Shown piece by piece: positions 17,685-25,578 of a stretch of 64,000 nucleotides of DNA. A program made the position numbers and the translations under genes. Position 1 is the first letter of the stretch; each line of letters starts with the position of its first letter. Location of the stretch: positions 479,941-543,940 of the forward strand of contig NZ_QFXK01000029.1 in the NCBI RefSeq assembly GCF_003261635.1, read 5' to 3'. The stretch comes from Kribbella monticola (GTDB taxonomy: Bacteria > Actinomycetota > Actinomycetes > Propionibacteriales > Kribbellaceae). The notes under the pieces were generated by a model. The model did not search any database and was not told the origin of the DNA. It saw only the letters and a program-made list of their open reading frames with translations.

Positions 17685-18514
17685 GTCAGCGCCTTCCTCT
17701 GAATCAACCGGACAGCACCGTCGGAGAGCAGCCCGAGCACCCCGTAGAGCACCAGCCCGACGATGATGATGTCGGTCTGTCCGTAGGTGCGGGCCAGCTC
17801 CATCATGTAGCCGATTCCGCTGGTGGAGTTGATCTGCTCGACCACTACCAGCGACAGCCAGGCAGCGGTCACCGCGAACCGGAGTCCGAGCAGAAATCCC
17901 GGCAAGGCACCCGGCAACACCACCTTCCGCACGAACTCCCAGCGCGAAAGGCCGACGGTTTGCGCCAATTCGACGTACCGGCTGTCGATCGTGCGCAGGC
18001 CGTTGTGGGTGTGCAGGTAGATCGGCACGAAGACGCCGAGCGTGATCGTGGTGATCTTCATCGATTCGCCGATGCCGAGCCAGAGGATCAGCAGCGGCAG
18101 CAGCGCGAGGGACGGGATCGCCCGCTTGATCTGGATCGGCCCGTCGAGGATCGCTTCACCGACCCGGCTTAGGCCGGACAGCAACGCGAGGACGACGCCC
18201 AGCGCGATGCCAAGGCCCAGACCGGCTGCTGCGCGCTGGGTCGACGTCAGCAGGTTGGACTGCAGCCGGCCGTCAGCGAGCAGGTCGCCGGTTGTGGTGA
18301 CGACCGTCCACGGCGCCGACAGCACCCGCGGATCGAGCCAGCCGACGGCCGATCCGATACTCCAGATCGCCAGCAGCAGAACGGGTCCGATGGCCGCGCC
18401 GAATCTGATCGGCTTCCCCGGGCCGAGCCGGCGCCGCCGTCGTACAGGCCGGGTGGCAACGGTCGCGCGCTCTTCGGCCCGTACGCCGGTGAGCGTCGCC
18501 AGCTGGCCGCTCAT
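17660..18514 (-). CDS. Sulfonate-type ABC transporter permease
   Basis: 284 residues with about six transmembrane helices and an EAA-type cytoplasmic loop at LPGALPGFLLGLRFAVTAAW, as in SsuC/TauC. A basic N-terminal tail (RRRRRLGPGK) precedes the first helix. The start is ATG at 18514, which overlaps the stop of the binding-protein gene by 4 bp; a longer frame upstream is arginine-rich and lies inside the binding-protein gene. It forms the membrane channel of the importer with the ATPase. Confidence 0.92.
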   Translation of the reverse strand: MSGQLATLTGVRAEERATVATRPVRRRRRLGPGKPIRFGAAIGPVLLLAIWSIGSAVGWLDPRVLSAPWTVVTTTGDLLADGRLQSNLLTSTQRAAAGLGLGIALGVVLALLSGLSRVGEAILDGPIQIKRAIPSLALLPLLILWLGIGESMKITTITLGVFVPIYLHTHNGLRTIDSRYVELAQTVGLSRWEFVRKVVLPGALPGFLLGLRFAVTAAWLSLVVVEQINSTSGIGYMMELARTYGQTDIIIVGLVLYGVLGLLSDGAVRLIQRKALTWRRTLAD

Positions 18515-19593
18515 CGGCCGGCTCCGGTGGCCTTGATGGCATCGGCTGCCACCGATTGGAAGCGCAGGTCGTACAGGTCGGCGGCCTTGATCACCGGTTT
18601 GCCGAGCTCGGCTGCCAGCAGGTCGATCGTCTCCTGGTGCCGGGCGATCGCGTCGCTCCAGTTGGCGCTGATGTCGGGACGTCCGGCGTTGTCGACGAGC
18701 CACTGTCCGTCGGCGGCGGTGAGGCCCTGGTCCTTCACGTAGTACCCGGCGATCCACTCCTTCGGGTGCTTGTCGATCCAGTCCTGCGCCACACCCCAGG
18801 CGGCGACATATGCCCGGATTGCTGCCGCCTTGCCCGCGTCCTCCAGCGACTCGGTCTGCACATACAGGTGACCAGCGTCGTCCCGCAGGCCGTGCTGGAT
18901 CGTGGTCCCGCCGTCCTTGCCGTACTTCGTCAGGTACCGCTTGATCTGTACGCCGCCGATGGGGGCGACCTCGACCTGCTTGGCCGCCAGCGCATTCGTG
19001 TACACGTCGCCGGTGCTGGGCAACTCAACGAGCTTGACGTCGTCCTTGGTCAGGCCGGCCTTCTTCAGCACCTTGAGCACCAAGGCGCCCTGCGCCTGGC
19101 CGGGACTGAAGGCGATCTTCTTGCCGCGGAGATCGGTCAGCGTCTTCACGTTCACGCCGGGCGCGACACCCAGTTCGTAGATCGGGTGCTTGATCGGGTC
19201 CTGCCGGAACTTGGAGGCGACGATCTTCACGTGCAGCCCGGTCCAGGTGGCGTGGATGGACGGGATCTCGGCGACCGAGCCGACGTCCAGCGCGTGTGCC
19301 CGGAAGGCCTCGATCGTCTGCGGACCGCCGCTGATGTTGGCGAACTGGACGAACGACGAGACCTTGTCCAGTTGGCCGGACAGCTCGAGTGCCTTCTGGG
19401 TGGTCGGATCGCCGACGACGATCTTGGTGCCCGCGGGGACGGTGGTCGGCAGGGCGGCGTCGAGGGCGAGCTTCGGGCCGGTGCCGGCCTTGGCGTCGCC
19501 ACCGCAGCCGGCGAGCACCAATGCGGCGGCTGCGGCGATCGCCGCGATCGCGCCGGCGCGCAGTCTTCTGCGGGTGTTTCGGGTGGTGGACAT
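18511..19593 (-). CDS. Aliphatic sulfonate-type substrate-binding lipoprotein
   Basis: 360 residues. The N-terminus is a lipoprotein signal with Arg-rich n-region, a hydrophobic core and the lipobox LAGC (Cys near residue 30), so it is tethered outside the membrane. The mature part is an SsuA/TauA-like periplasmic-binding fold; GKKIAFSPGQAQGALVLKVL and WIDKHPKEW are typical of the family. GAGGGA 7 nt before the ATG supports the start. It delivers substrate to the permease encoded downstream in the same operon. Confidence 0.92.
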   Translation of the reverse strand: MSTTRNTRRRLRAGAIAAIAAAAALVLAGCGGDAKAGTGPKLALDAALPTTVPAGTKIVVGDPTTQKALELSGQLDKVSSFVQFANISGGPQTIEAFRAHALDVGSVAEIPSIHATWTGLHVKIVASKFRQDPIKHPIYELGVAPGVNVKTLTDLRGKKIAFSPGQAQGALVLKVLKKAGLTKDDVKLVELPSTGDVYTNALAAKQVEVAPIGGVQIKRYLTKYGKDGGTTIQHGLRDDAGHLYVQTESLEDAGKAAAIRAYVAAWGVAQDWIDKHPKEWIAGYYVKDQGLTAADGQWLVDNAGRPDISANWSDAIARHQETIDLLAAELGKPVIKAADLYDLRFQSVAADAIKATGAGR

Positions 19594-19674
19594 GACGGAG
19601 TCCCTCTCAGATAAGGCGCTGACAGAAAGGTCGAGGTGAGGTCGGCCGACCGACGTGCTGTGGTCGGCGCGAAG

Positions 19675-20229
19675 TCAGGCTGAGCGGTTGGTCGTGGCGT
19701 AGCGGCCGTCGTGGTAGAGCAGCGGGTCGTGTTCGCGGCGCTCGGCGTGGGTGGCGAGACGGGCCACGACGATGTGATGGTCGCCGACCGCGAACCGATG
19801 CTCGACGAGGGCGCGCAGGTAGCTCGGAGCGTCGTCCAGGACGGGCTCACCGGTCCGCAGCCGCGACCAGCGGGTCGGTTCGGCGAACCGGTCGATGCCG
19901 CTGGTCGCGAACCGGCCGGCGATGTCGTGCTGCTCGGCGTCGAGGAAGTGGATCACCAGGCTGGTCGCCTTGCTGACCGTCGGCCAACTGGACGCCGTGG
20001 TGGCGATCGAGAAGGACACCAGCGGCGGCAACAGGCTGACCGACACCAGCGAAGTCGCCGTGAAACCGACCGGGCCGTGGCCCGAGTCGGCGGTGATCAC
20101 CACGACGCCGGCGGCATGCCGGCGGAAGACAGAACGGAAGACGTTTGCGTCGACGGTCTTCTCGTCGAGGCGGTCGGGCACCACGGAAAGCCGGGTGTTC
20201 TGGGCAGGATCGAGCGCGTGAACGGACAT
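19675..20229 (-). CDS. Flavin reductase family protein (monooxygenase partner)
   Basis: 184 residues with the flavin reductase-like FMN-binding split barrel: FRSVFRRHAAGVVVITA, GFTATSLVSVSLLPPLVSF and the late GDHHIVVARL are typical. It reduces FMN with NAD(P)H and hands it to a two-component monooxygenase, here most likely the one encoded at the end of the same operon. First structural gene after the leader peptide; GGGAG lies just before the ATG. An 81-bp gap separates it from the binding-protein gene. Confidence 0.9.
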   Translation of the reverse strand: MSVHALDPAQNTRLSVVPDRLDEKTVDANVFRSVFRRHAAGVVVITADSGHGPVGFTATSLVSVSLLPPLVSFSIATTASSWPTVSKATSLVIHFLDAEQHDIAGRFATSGIDRFAEPTRWSRLRTGEPVLDDAPSYLRALVEHRFAVGDHHIVVARLATHAERREHDPLLYHDGRYATTNRSA

Positions 20230-20379
20230 GTCTCTCCCTCGGACGGGGCAGGGACGACCGGCAGCGGACAGGCAGGGGGCACCGCGACCGGGCGAAGGGA
20301 TGTCAGCCGGCCGGAACGGGCCGCTGTACGGCGTACGGGCTGGAGCGGGTGGCTCGGAGGCGGCCCGGTCCAGCAGGTG

Positions 20380-20499
20380 TCAGCGACAGGTGGCGCTGGA
20401 GGTGCGCATCTGGTCGATGACGCGGCGGCGGGTGAGCAGACAACTGACCAGCACCGGCAGCGGAGCGCCGCCGTGAACCCGGGCCGAAGTCGTCGTCAT
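20380..20499 (-). CDS. Leader peptide of the organosulfur operon
   Basis: A 39-codon frame beginning MTTTSARVHGG and ending LTRRRVIDQMRTSSATCR before TGA. This tail matches the actinobacterial leader peptides that end in a TRR-x-x-D...R...CR pattern and precede sulfur-metabolism genes, where Cys codons at the end are thought to sense cysteine supply. It lies 150 bp before the flavin reductase gene. I found no textbook terminator/antiterminator in that 150 bp, so control could work through translation or Rho. The family resemblance comes from memory, not a search. Confidence 0.7.
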   Translation of the reverse strand: MTTTSARVHGGAPLPVLVSCLLTRRRVIDQMRTSSATCR

Positions 20500-20621
20500 G
20501 TCAGTAACTGTCTCATCAAAGTCGACTGAATAACTAGACAATCTCGCCATCCGAAACACCTGCCCAAATTTGCCCGCTTCGTGGGACACCGTGACGGCCG
20601 GGTGGCTCACAGGATTGGGGG

Positions 20622-21137
20622 GTGGTGCGTTCTACTGGCGTGATGGTTTCGGAGCAGGTGCAGCTGCCACCCTTCCAGGCGCTGATCGACGAGCACTGGC
20701 GGGACGTGATCCGGCTTGCCCGGGCGCTGGCCGGCGCGGTCGACGGCGACGACGTCGCGCAGCGCGCTTGGGAGAAAGCGTTTGCGGCGTACCCGGCACT
20801 GAAGTCGGCGCGGAATCTGCGCAGCTGGCTGCTGACCATCACGGCCCGCTGCGCCACCGACCTCCATCGCGCCCGCAAACCGCAGACGCCACTCGACGAC
20901 GCGCCGCCGATCGCCGTAACCGGACCGGACGCCGACGACTGGCCCGACCCCGACCTCTGGCGAGCCGTGAACGAACTACCTGAACGACAACGGCTCGCCG
21001 TCACGCTGAAGTACGTCGGCGACCTGGACCACCACGGCGTGGCCGCCGCTCTGGACACCACGCCTGCCGCATCCCGCCGACTCGTCAGCGATGCGCTCAC
21101 CACCTTGCGCGACAAACTCGGAGTACACCATGTCTGA
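20622..21137 (+). CDS. ECF-like RNA polymerase sigma factor
   Basis: A 171-residue sigma-70 family protein with region 2 (DDVAQRAWEKAFAAYPAL, then RNLRSWLLTITAR, residues ~47-85) and region 4 (ELPERQRLAVTLKYVGDL followed by a helix-turn-helix). It directs RNA polymerase to a small regulon. GTG at 20622 has AGGA 7 nt upstream; an ATG at 20643 is the alternative start. Its last 8 bp overlap the start of an O6-alkylguanine methyltransferase gene, so the pair is co-expressed, suggesting a link to alkylation damage. No anti-sigma gene is next to it. Divergent from the leader peptide. Confidence 0.85.
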   Translation: MVRSTGVMVSEQVQLPPFQALIDEHWRDVIRLARALAGAVDGDDVAQRAWEKAFAAYPALKSARNLRSWLLTITARCATDLHRARKPQTPLDDAPPIAVTGPDADDWPDPDLWRAVNELPERQRLAVTLKYVGDLDHHGVAAALDTTPAASRRLVSDALTTLRDKLGVHHV

Positions 21138-21699
21138 TCTCGAGAGCCGGCTGAGCCGCCTCGCCGTCCCTGCCAACGCCAGGCCGCCCGTCCTGCCCAC
21201 CGCCGACGTCGCCTACGCCTTGCACGACACCCCGATCGGCACGCTGCTCCTGGCCGTTGCCGGCGGCCGCGTCGTCGCCAGCTCGTTCGGTGACGAGGAG
21301 ACCTTGACGACCCGGCTGGCCCGGGCGATCTCCCCCCGCGTACTACGTCAGCCGGGTGCCCTGGACGACGTACGCCGCCAGCTGGACGAATATCTCGACG
21401 GGCGGCGGCACTCCTTCGACCTGCAAGTGGACCTGACGCTGGCCAGCCCGTTCCAGCGACTCGTCCTGAGCGACCTGCCGCTGCACACCAGCTACGGCCA
21501 CACCACGACGTACGGACAGCTCGCGGGCGAGATCCACAAACCGAAGGCGGCTCGGGCAGTCGGTACGGCGCTCGGCGCGAACCCGTTGTGTGTCGTCCTG
21601 CCCTGCCATCGGGTGATCGGCGCGAACGGAAACCTCACCGGATACGCGGGCGGCCTGGAAGCGAAGCGTTTTCTGCTGAACCTTGAATCGAAAAGCTGA
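21130..21699 (+). CDS. ogt: Methylated-DNA-[protein]-cysteine S-methyltransferase
   Basis: A 189-residue O6-alkylguanine-DNA alkyltransferase. The active-site motif PCHRV with the acceptor Cys is present near residue 158, preceded by the Arg-finger helix region (GHTTTYGQLA) and followed by YAGGLEAKRFLLNLE. It removes alkyl groups from O6-guanine to its own Cys in a suicide reaction. The ATG lies inside the last codons of the sigma factor gene (8-bp overlap), implying translational coupling. The N-terminal 35 residues beyond the usual domain are variable. Terminated by the hairpin at 21740-21787. Confidence 0.92.
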   Translation: MSDLESRLSRLAVPANARPPVLPTADVAYALHDTPIGTLLLAVAGGRVVASSFGDEETLTTRLARAISPRVLRQPGALDDVRRQLDEYLDGRRHSFDLQVDLTLASPFQRLVLSDLPLHTSYGHTTTYGQLAGEIHKPKAARAVGTALGANPLCVVLPCHRVIGANGNLTGYAGGLEAKRFLLNLESKS

Positions 21700-21739
21700 G
21701 TTTTCGATCGGCGCCGGAGCGACATTTACACTCGTCCGA

Positions 21740-21787
21740 CAAGAAGAGGCAGGCCCCTAGTGTGGAGTGGGGACCTGCCTCTTCTTG
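21740..21787. terminator. Long bidirectional terminator hairpin
   Basis: CAAGAAGAGGCAGG (21740-21753) pairs perfectly with CCTGCCTCTTCTTG (21774-21787), and the inner GC pairs continue after one mismatch. It sits between the convergent ogt and methyltransferase genes and has A/T-rich outer ends that act as U tracts in both directions. Confidence 0.85.
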
Positions 21788-21796
21788 CTCACTTCA

Positions 21797-22477
21797 TCAG
21801 TTGTTGGCCGGTTGGTGGATTTCCAGGATCAGCCGGCGGCGGCCGCCCCAGTCGCGTTTGTAGACCTTGAAGTCCTCGACACCGGCGGCGGCACAGAGAC
21901 GGCCGTAGCTGGCTTCATCGTGGATGAAGTGGACGCTGCTGGTGCCGAAGTGTTCGGTCGTGACGATCCGGTGTTCAGGGCCCTGGCGGATGCCGTTGGC
22001 GATCTCGGACGCGGTGGCGGGTCCCCAGATCGGACCCTCGATGACAGCGAGGCCGCCGGGGCGGAGTACGCGGCAGATCTCCCAGATCGTGGACATCTGC
22101 TCGTCCTCGGCGAACAACTCGTGGAAGGCGGTCCACAGGCAGATCACCGCGTCGAAGGAGTCCGACTTGTACGGCAGGTCGGTCATCGAGCCGATCGCCC
22201 AGTCGATCGAGAGTTCCTCCTCGGCGGCTTTCGCCCGGCCGGCCTCGATCAGGTTCGGGGCGATGTCGAGGGCGCGGACCACCTTGCCGGCGCGACGCAG
22301 CGGCAGGCTGATGCGGCCGTAACCGCAGCAGAGATCCAGTACCGACTCGCGACCCACGAGGAGTTCCTCGACGGCCTTGACGACGGCGGCGTCACGTTCG
22401 GGCGTGGTGCGACTGGCTAGCCCCTCGACACCGAGTTCTTCGTACTCGGCCCGGCTGCGCAGTGCAGAGTTCAGCAT
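21797..22477 (-). CDS. Class I SAM-dependent methyltransferase
   Basis: 226 residues with a Rossmann methyltransferase core: motif I is VLDLCCGYGRISLPL near residue 48, the acidic loop is ALDIAPNLIEAG, motif IV is FDAVICLWTAFHEL, and VLRPGGLAVIEGP follows. The substrate is not predictable. The ATG at 22477 is chosen because the upstream part of the frame is arginine-rich and lies within the end of the permease gene region. Located 38 bp downstream of the permease gene on the same strand, so perhaps under the same riboswitch-controlled transcript. Confidence 0.88.
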   Translation of the reverse strand: MLNSALRSRAEYEELGVEGLASRTTPERDAAVVKAVEELLVGRESVLDLCCGYGRISLPLRRAGKVVRALDIAPNLIEAGRAKAAEEELSIDWAIGSMTDLPYKSDSFDAVICLWTAFHELFAEDEQMSTIWEICRVLRPGGLAVIEGPIWGPATASEIANGIRQGPEHRIVTTEHFGTSSVHFIHDEASYGRLCAAAGVEDFKVYKRDWGGRRRLILEIHQPANN

Positions 22478-22515
22478 TGCGCAAGTATCCCGGCACTGCT
22501 GGGTCACTGTCAGTA

Positions 22516-23877
22516 TCAGGTGCCAGATCGAGACCCGACCGCTTCCTTGCGCCCGATCCGGCCGAAGACGACGGCGGCCAGCATCGACACGACGATGGAC
22601 GTGTACGTCGCGCCGAGCCAGCCCGGAACCGCGTGTCCGTTGAAGATCTTGCCCTGCAGGTCCAGCCAGAACGGCGACCAGCCGTCGACCGTGCCGGGGT
22701 TGACCAGCTGGTAGGCAACGAAGCCGAAGACCCAGGCGACCGTCGGCTGCCAACGGAACCGGGCGGTGTCGGAGACGTCCCAGCGCATCTTGCTGACCAC
22801 GAAGAAGTCGGCGATAGCGACCGCGAACAAGGGGATGAAGACGGAGCCGATCAGGTAGAGGAACTGCGTGTAGTTGCCCAGGTCAACCAACAACGCGAGA
22901 CCCGTCGCGAGTACGCCGATGGCGACCGAGATCCAGCGTCGGTCGATGTGCCCGATGAGGTTGTGGGCGGCCATCGTGGTGGAGTAGACGTTCGCGTACG
23001 CCTCGTCGACCTCGTCCACCAGCAGGACGAACAACGCGATCGCGCCGGCCGGCAAGGTGACCAGCGCCGTGATCACGTCGGTGCTGTTGGTCTGCAGGGT
23101 GGCGACGGCGAGCACACCCAACGCGTAGTACACGATCGCCGCAAGGCCGTAGCCGAGCGCGGAACCTCCGAAGGCCGCCTTGTTCGTGCGCGAGTGACGC
23201 GTGTAGTCCGCGGCGAGCGGCGCGAACGAGACGACGCCCGCGGCTGCGAGGTCGACGGCCGGCCAGAAGCCGAACACCTCGTCCTGCGGCAGGGAGTGCA
23301 CCGGCTTGCTGAGCACCGCGACGAACAGGTAGATCGACGCGATCAGCACCAGCCAGACCATGAACTTCCGCAGCAGTTTCACGCTGCCCAGCGGGCGAAC
23401 CGCCATCACCGTGGCGATCGCGCCGGCCAGCAGCACGAACACCCAGCGCCAACGGTCGCTGGTCACCGCGACCGCGGCCTGCGAGATCACGATGATCTCC
23501 ATCGTCGCCCAGCCGACGTTCTGCGCGATGTTGAGCACCGTCGGCGCCATCGAGCCGCGCCGGCCGAACAGCCCGCGCAGGCAGGTCATCGCCGGCGCAC
23601 CGGTCTGCGAACCGAACACGGCAGCGCCACCGAGCACTAGGGCGCCGATCCCGCAGCCGACCACAACGGCGAGCAGACCCTTGACCAGCGAGCCTGTGTA
23701 CGCCGCGACGAGCGCGCCCGTCACCGGTCCGAACAGCGAGATCCCGAAGTTGCCCCAGAGCGTGAACTGGTCGAGGAAGCCCAGAGTGCGCGGGGCATCC
23801 GTGGTGAGGACGAGCGGCGCCTCGGTCGTGCTCTGGGCATCACGACTGTGTGCATTGGGCATGGCAGTTGTGGTCAT
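22516..23877 (-). CDS. cytX: NCS1 family permease under TPP control (CytX-like)
   Basis: A 453-residue NCS1 transporter with about twelve helices; the N-terminal FTLWGNFGISLFGPVTG and the PLAADYTRHSR stretch are diagnostic of cytosine/purine/thiamine-precursor permeases. On protein features alone one would call it a cytosine permease, but the TPP riboswitch immediately upstream makes uptake of hydroxymethylpyrimidine or another thiamine precursor much more likely (CytX role). The ATG at 23877 lies 9 nt after the GGGAG that closes the aptamer, so ligand binding could hide the ribosome site. Confidence 0.88.
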   Translation of the reverse strand: MTTTAMPNAHSRDAQSTTEAPLVLTTDAPRTLGFLDQFTLWGNFGISLFGPVTGALVAAYTGSLVKGLLAVVVGCGIGALVLGGAAVFGSQTGAPAMTCLRGLFGRRGSMAPTVLNIAQNVGWATMEIIVISQAAVAVTSDRWRWVFVLLAGAIATVMAVRPLGSVKLLRKFMVWLVLIASIYLFVAVLSKPVHSLPQDEVFGFWPAVDLAAAGVVSFAPLAADYTRHSRTNKAAFGGSALGYGLAAIVYYALGVLAVATLQTNSTDVITALVTLPAGAIALFVLLVDEVDEAYANVYSTTMAAHNLIGHIDRRWISVAIGVLATGLALLVDLGNYTQFLYLIGSVFIPLFAVAIADFFVVSKMRWDVSDTARFRWQPTVAWVFGFVAYQLVNPGTVDGWSPFWLDLQGKIFNGHAVPGWLGATYTSIVVSMLAAVVFGRIGRKEAVGSRSGT

Positions 23878-23882
23878 CGTGA

Positions 23883-23979
23883 CCTGCTCCCTACGCCGGC
23901 ATTACCCGGTCAGGTTCATGCGGTCGGCGACCCTGCTTGTCGCCCTCTCAGCCCGCAATACGGTGCGAGCTCCCGCGGA
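23883..23979 (-). ncRNA. TPP riboswitch (THI element)
   Basis: The minus strand shows the conserved aptamer in order: CGGGAGC near the 5' end, CTGAGAGGG (23943-23951), TGAACCTGACCGGGTAAT, and the closing GCCGGCGTAGGGAG (GTAGGGAG at 23887-23894). All the invariant THI-box segments are present. The 3' strand overlaps the Shine-Dalgarno-like GGGAG of the permease gene, favouring translational repression by thiamine pyrophosphate; no terminator hairpin separates it from the start codon. Confidence 0.95.
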
Positions 23980-24007
23980 GGTTTGTTACCGCGTCAACGA
24001 TAACGCG

Positions 24008-24664
24008 TCAGTCGCTTTGTATACACCTGCGGATGTACGCGGCCAGCTCCGGCCCGTTGGTGAGCACCGGCATATGTGACCCACTTGGCAAGGTCCAGGC
24101 CTCGCCGGACGACTTGTCGGCCACCTCTTGGACCCACTGTGGCGGCGCGAGCCGGTCGTGCTTGGACCGTACGACAACGGTCGGCGTCCGCAGATCCGCC
24201 AGGGCGGCAGCCAGATCGTAGTGCCGCGCCGCCGCTATCGCCCGTGCCATCGAGGGGAAGCCGGTGCGGAAGTACTGTCGTGCAAGCGTCGGCACCAGGC
24301 GCGGCGGGTCCCAGACGGCCGAAGCCATCCAGCGAGCGGCCAGGGCCGGCCACGTGGACATGTTGCGGTCCCCACTCGGTCCGACCAGTACTAGCGCCTT
24401 CGCCAGCTCCGGGTGAGCTATAGCCGCGGCTACTACGATCTGGCAGCTCGCCGAGTGACCTACTAGGACGACGGGGCCCTCTTTGATCCGTACTGCGAGG
24501 CGCTCGGCCAGCGCGGAGGTGCTCAGATCAACGCCCCGCGGTGCGCGTTCGCCGTACCCGGGCAGCGTCACTACCTCGTACTGTGTGTCCAGGTACTGCA
24601 CTGTGGGCGCGTAGGACTCAGGCCCGAGTCCCAGTCCGGGCACCAGGACTACTGGGGTCGTCAT
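24008..24664 (-). CDS. Alpha/beta hydrolase
   Basis: A 218-residue alpha/beta-hydrolase fold protein: VLVPGLGLGPESY forms the oxyanion loop, the nucleophile elbow is GHSASC (Ser near residue 82), the acid is the Asp in SKHDRLAPP, and the His is in SGSHMPVL. Likely a small esterase or lipase-like enzyme; the substrate is unknown. No signal peptide. The start at 24664 overlaps the stop of the upstream membrane-protein gene by 4 bp (ATGA), so the two are coupled. It ends just before the riboswitch region of the permease gene on the same strand. Confidence 0.88.
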   Translation of the reverse strand: MTTPVVLVPGLGLGPESYAPTVQYLDTQYEVVTLPGYGERAPRGVDLSTSALAERLAVRIKEGPVVLVGHSASCQIVVAAAIAHPELAKALVLVGPSGDRNMSTWPALAARWMASAVWDPPRLVPTLARQYFRTGFPSMARAIAAARHYDLAAALADLRTPTVVVRSKHDRLAPPQWVQEVADKSSGEAWTLPSGSHMPVLTNGPELAAYIRRCIQSD

Positions 24665-25515
24665 TCCCAGGGTGGGCGGTCGGGAGCCGCTTGCACGACT
24701 GGGTTCGGCACTGCCGGCTTCAGCTCGCGGTACCCGAGTGCGAAGCCGACTGCCAGCATCAGCAGCCCAGTGCCACCCCAGCCGTACGCCGTGGGTAGGC
24801 GGTCCAGTGAGTCGTCGACGGCCCCCATCCCGGTCGACAGCACCATCACGAACCACACCAGCAGGGGAATGAGCGAGACAGCGACCAGGCCGAGGCCGAT
24901 CAGCTCTATCGGATCCGGCTCGTTGCCTGCCCCGTTATCTACCCCGTTGCCTGCCTCGCGGACGGTCTTGCGGCGGTTCAGGAAGTCGCGCAGCCACATG
25001 CCGAGTGCGGCCAGGCCGACCAGGACGGTCAGCAGCTGGCCGATGGTGTCGATGACATCCGTGCGCAGTGGGTGGTTCAGCGGTGAGCCGGGGAGCTGGG
25101 CGATCTCCCGGATCGACACCCGCTGGATGGAGATGACCAGGAGTCCGTAGACGGCCGCGATCACGGCAGCGAGCAGAACGACCCGGGCAGCGCGAGGATC
25201 ACGCCGTACCGAGCGCTGCTGGTCGCGCCCGTACGTCGGTAGCTCGTGCGGCTGTGGGTGTGCGGGCGGACCGTACGGACTGCCGGGACGGTAGCCGGGT
25301 GGCTGGGAGTAGCCGGGGGCGACGGGGTACTGCTGCGGTGGTTGCTGACCCGGGTACTGCGGTGGTTGCTGACCCGGGTACTGCGGTGGTTGCTGGCCGG
25401 GCGGGGCGGAGTACGGGCTGTTGCTGCCGTATGGGACGGGGGCGGCGTAGTGCTTCTGCTCCGGCTCGTCGGGGTCGTCGCCACGCCCGTAGGTGGGGAA
25501 CTCCGGTGACGACAT
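24661..25515 (-). CDS. Proline/glutamine-rich membrane protein of unknown function
   Basis: 284 residues. The first 100 are low-complexity, rich in Pro, Gln, Tyr and Gly, with three copies of a GQQPPQYP-like unit and two PTYGR elements at either end. About four transmembrane helices follow, in two pairs separated by a polar loop (residues ~105-275). No family is recognised beyond general actinobacterial tetraspan membrane proteins with Pro-rich cytosolic tails. Coupled to the alpha/beta hydrolase gene by a 4-bp overlap. Confidence 0.75.
   Translation of the reverse strand: MSSPEFPTYGRGDDPDEPEQKHYAAPVPYGSNSPYSAPPGQQPPQYPGQQPPQYPGQQPPQQYPVAPGYSQPPGYRPGSPYGPPAHPQPHELPTYGRDQQRSVRRDPRAARVVLLAAVIAAVYGLLVISIQRVSIREIAQLPGSPLNHPLRTDVIDTIGQLLTVLVGLAALGMWLRDFLNRRKTVREAGNGVDNGAGNEPDPIELIGLGLVAVSLIPLLVWFVMVLSTGMGAVDDSLDRLPTAYGWGGTGLLMLAVGFALGYRELKPAVPNPVVQAAPDRPPWE
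25325..25395. repeat. Three tandem copies of a 24-bp coding repeat
   Basis: Units related to TGCTGACCCGGGTACTGCGG recur at a 24-bp period inside the Pro/Gln-rich part of the membrane protein gene and encode the PPQYPGQQ repeats. The period is a multiple of three, so copy-number change would keep the frame. Confidence 0.7.
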
Positions 25516-25578
25516 CGCTGCTCCCTCGACTCGACCCTCGCTGGTGCCTGCTGGTCTCAGGTTCTCACGGCGGAGGCG

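Noticed and set aside
20230..20379. Intrinsic attenuator between the leader peptide and the flavin reductase gene
   Set aside because: GC-rich partial inverted repeats are present, but no hairpin with a U tract or a clear mutually exclusive pair could be drawn.
25325..25395. Repeats in the Pro/Gln-rich gene as a CRISPR-like array
   Set aside because: The units are contiguous with no spacers and encode a protein repeat.
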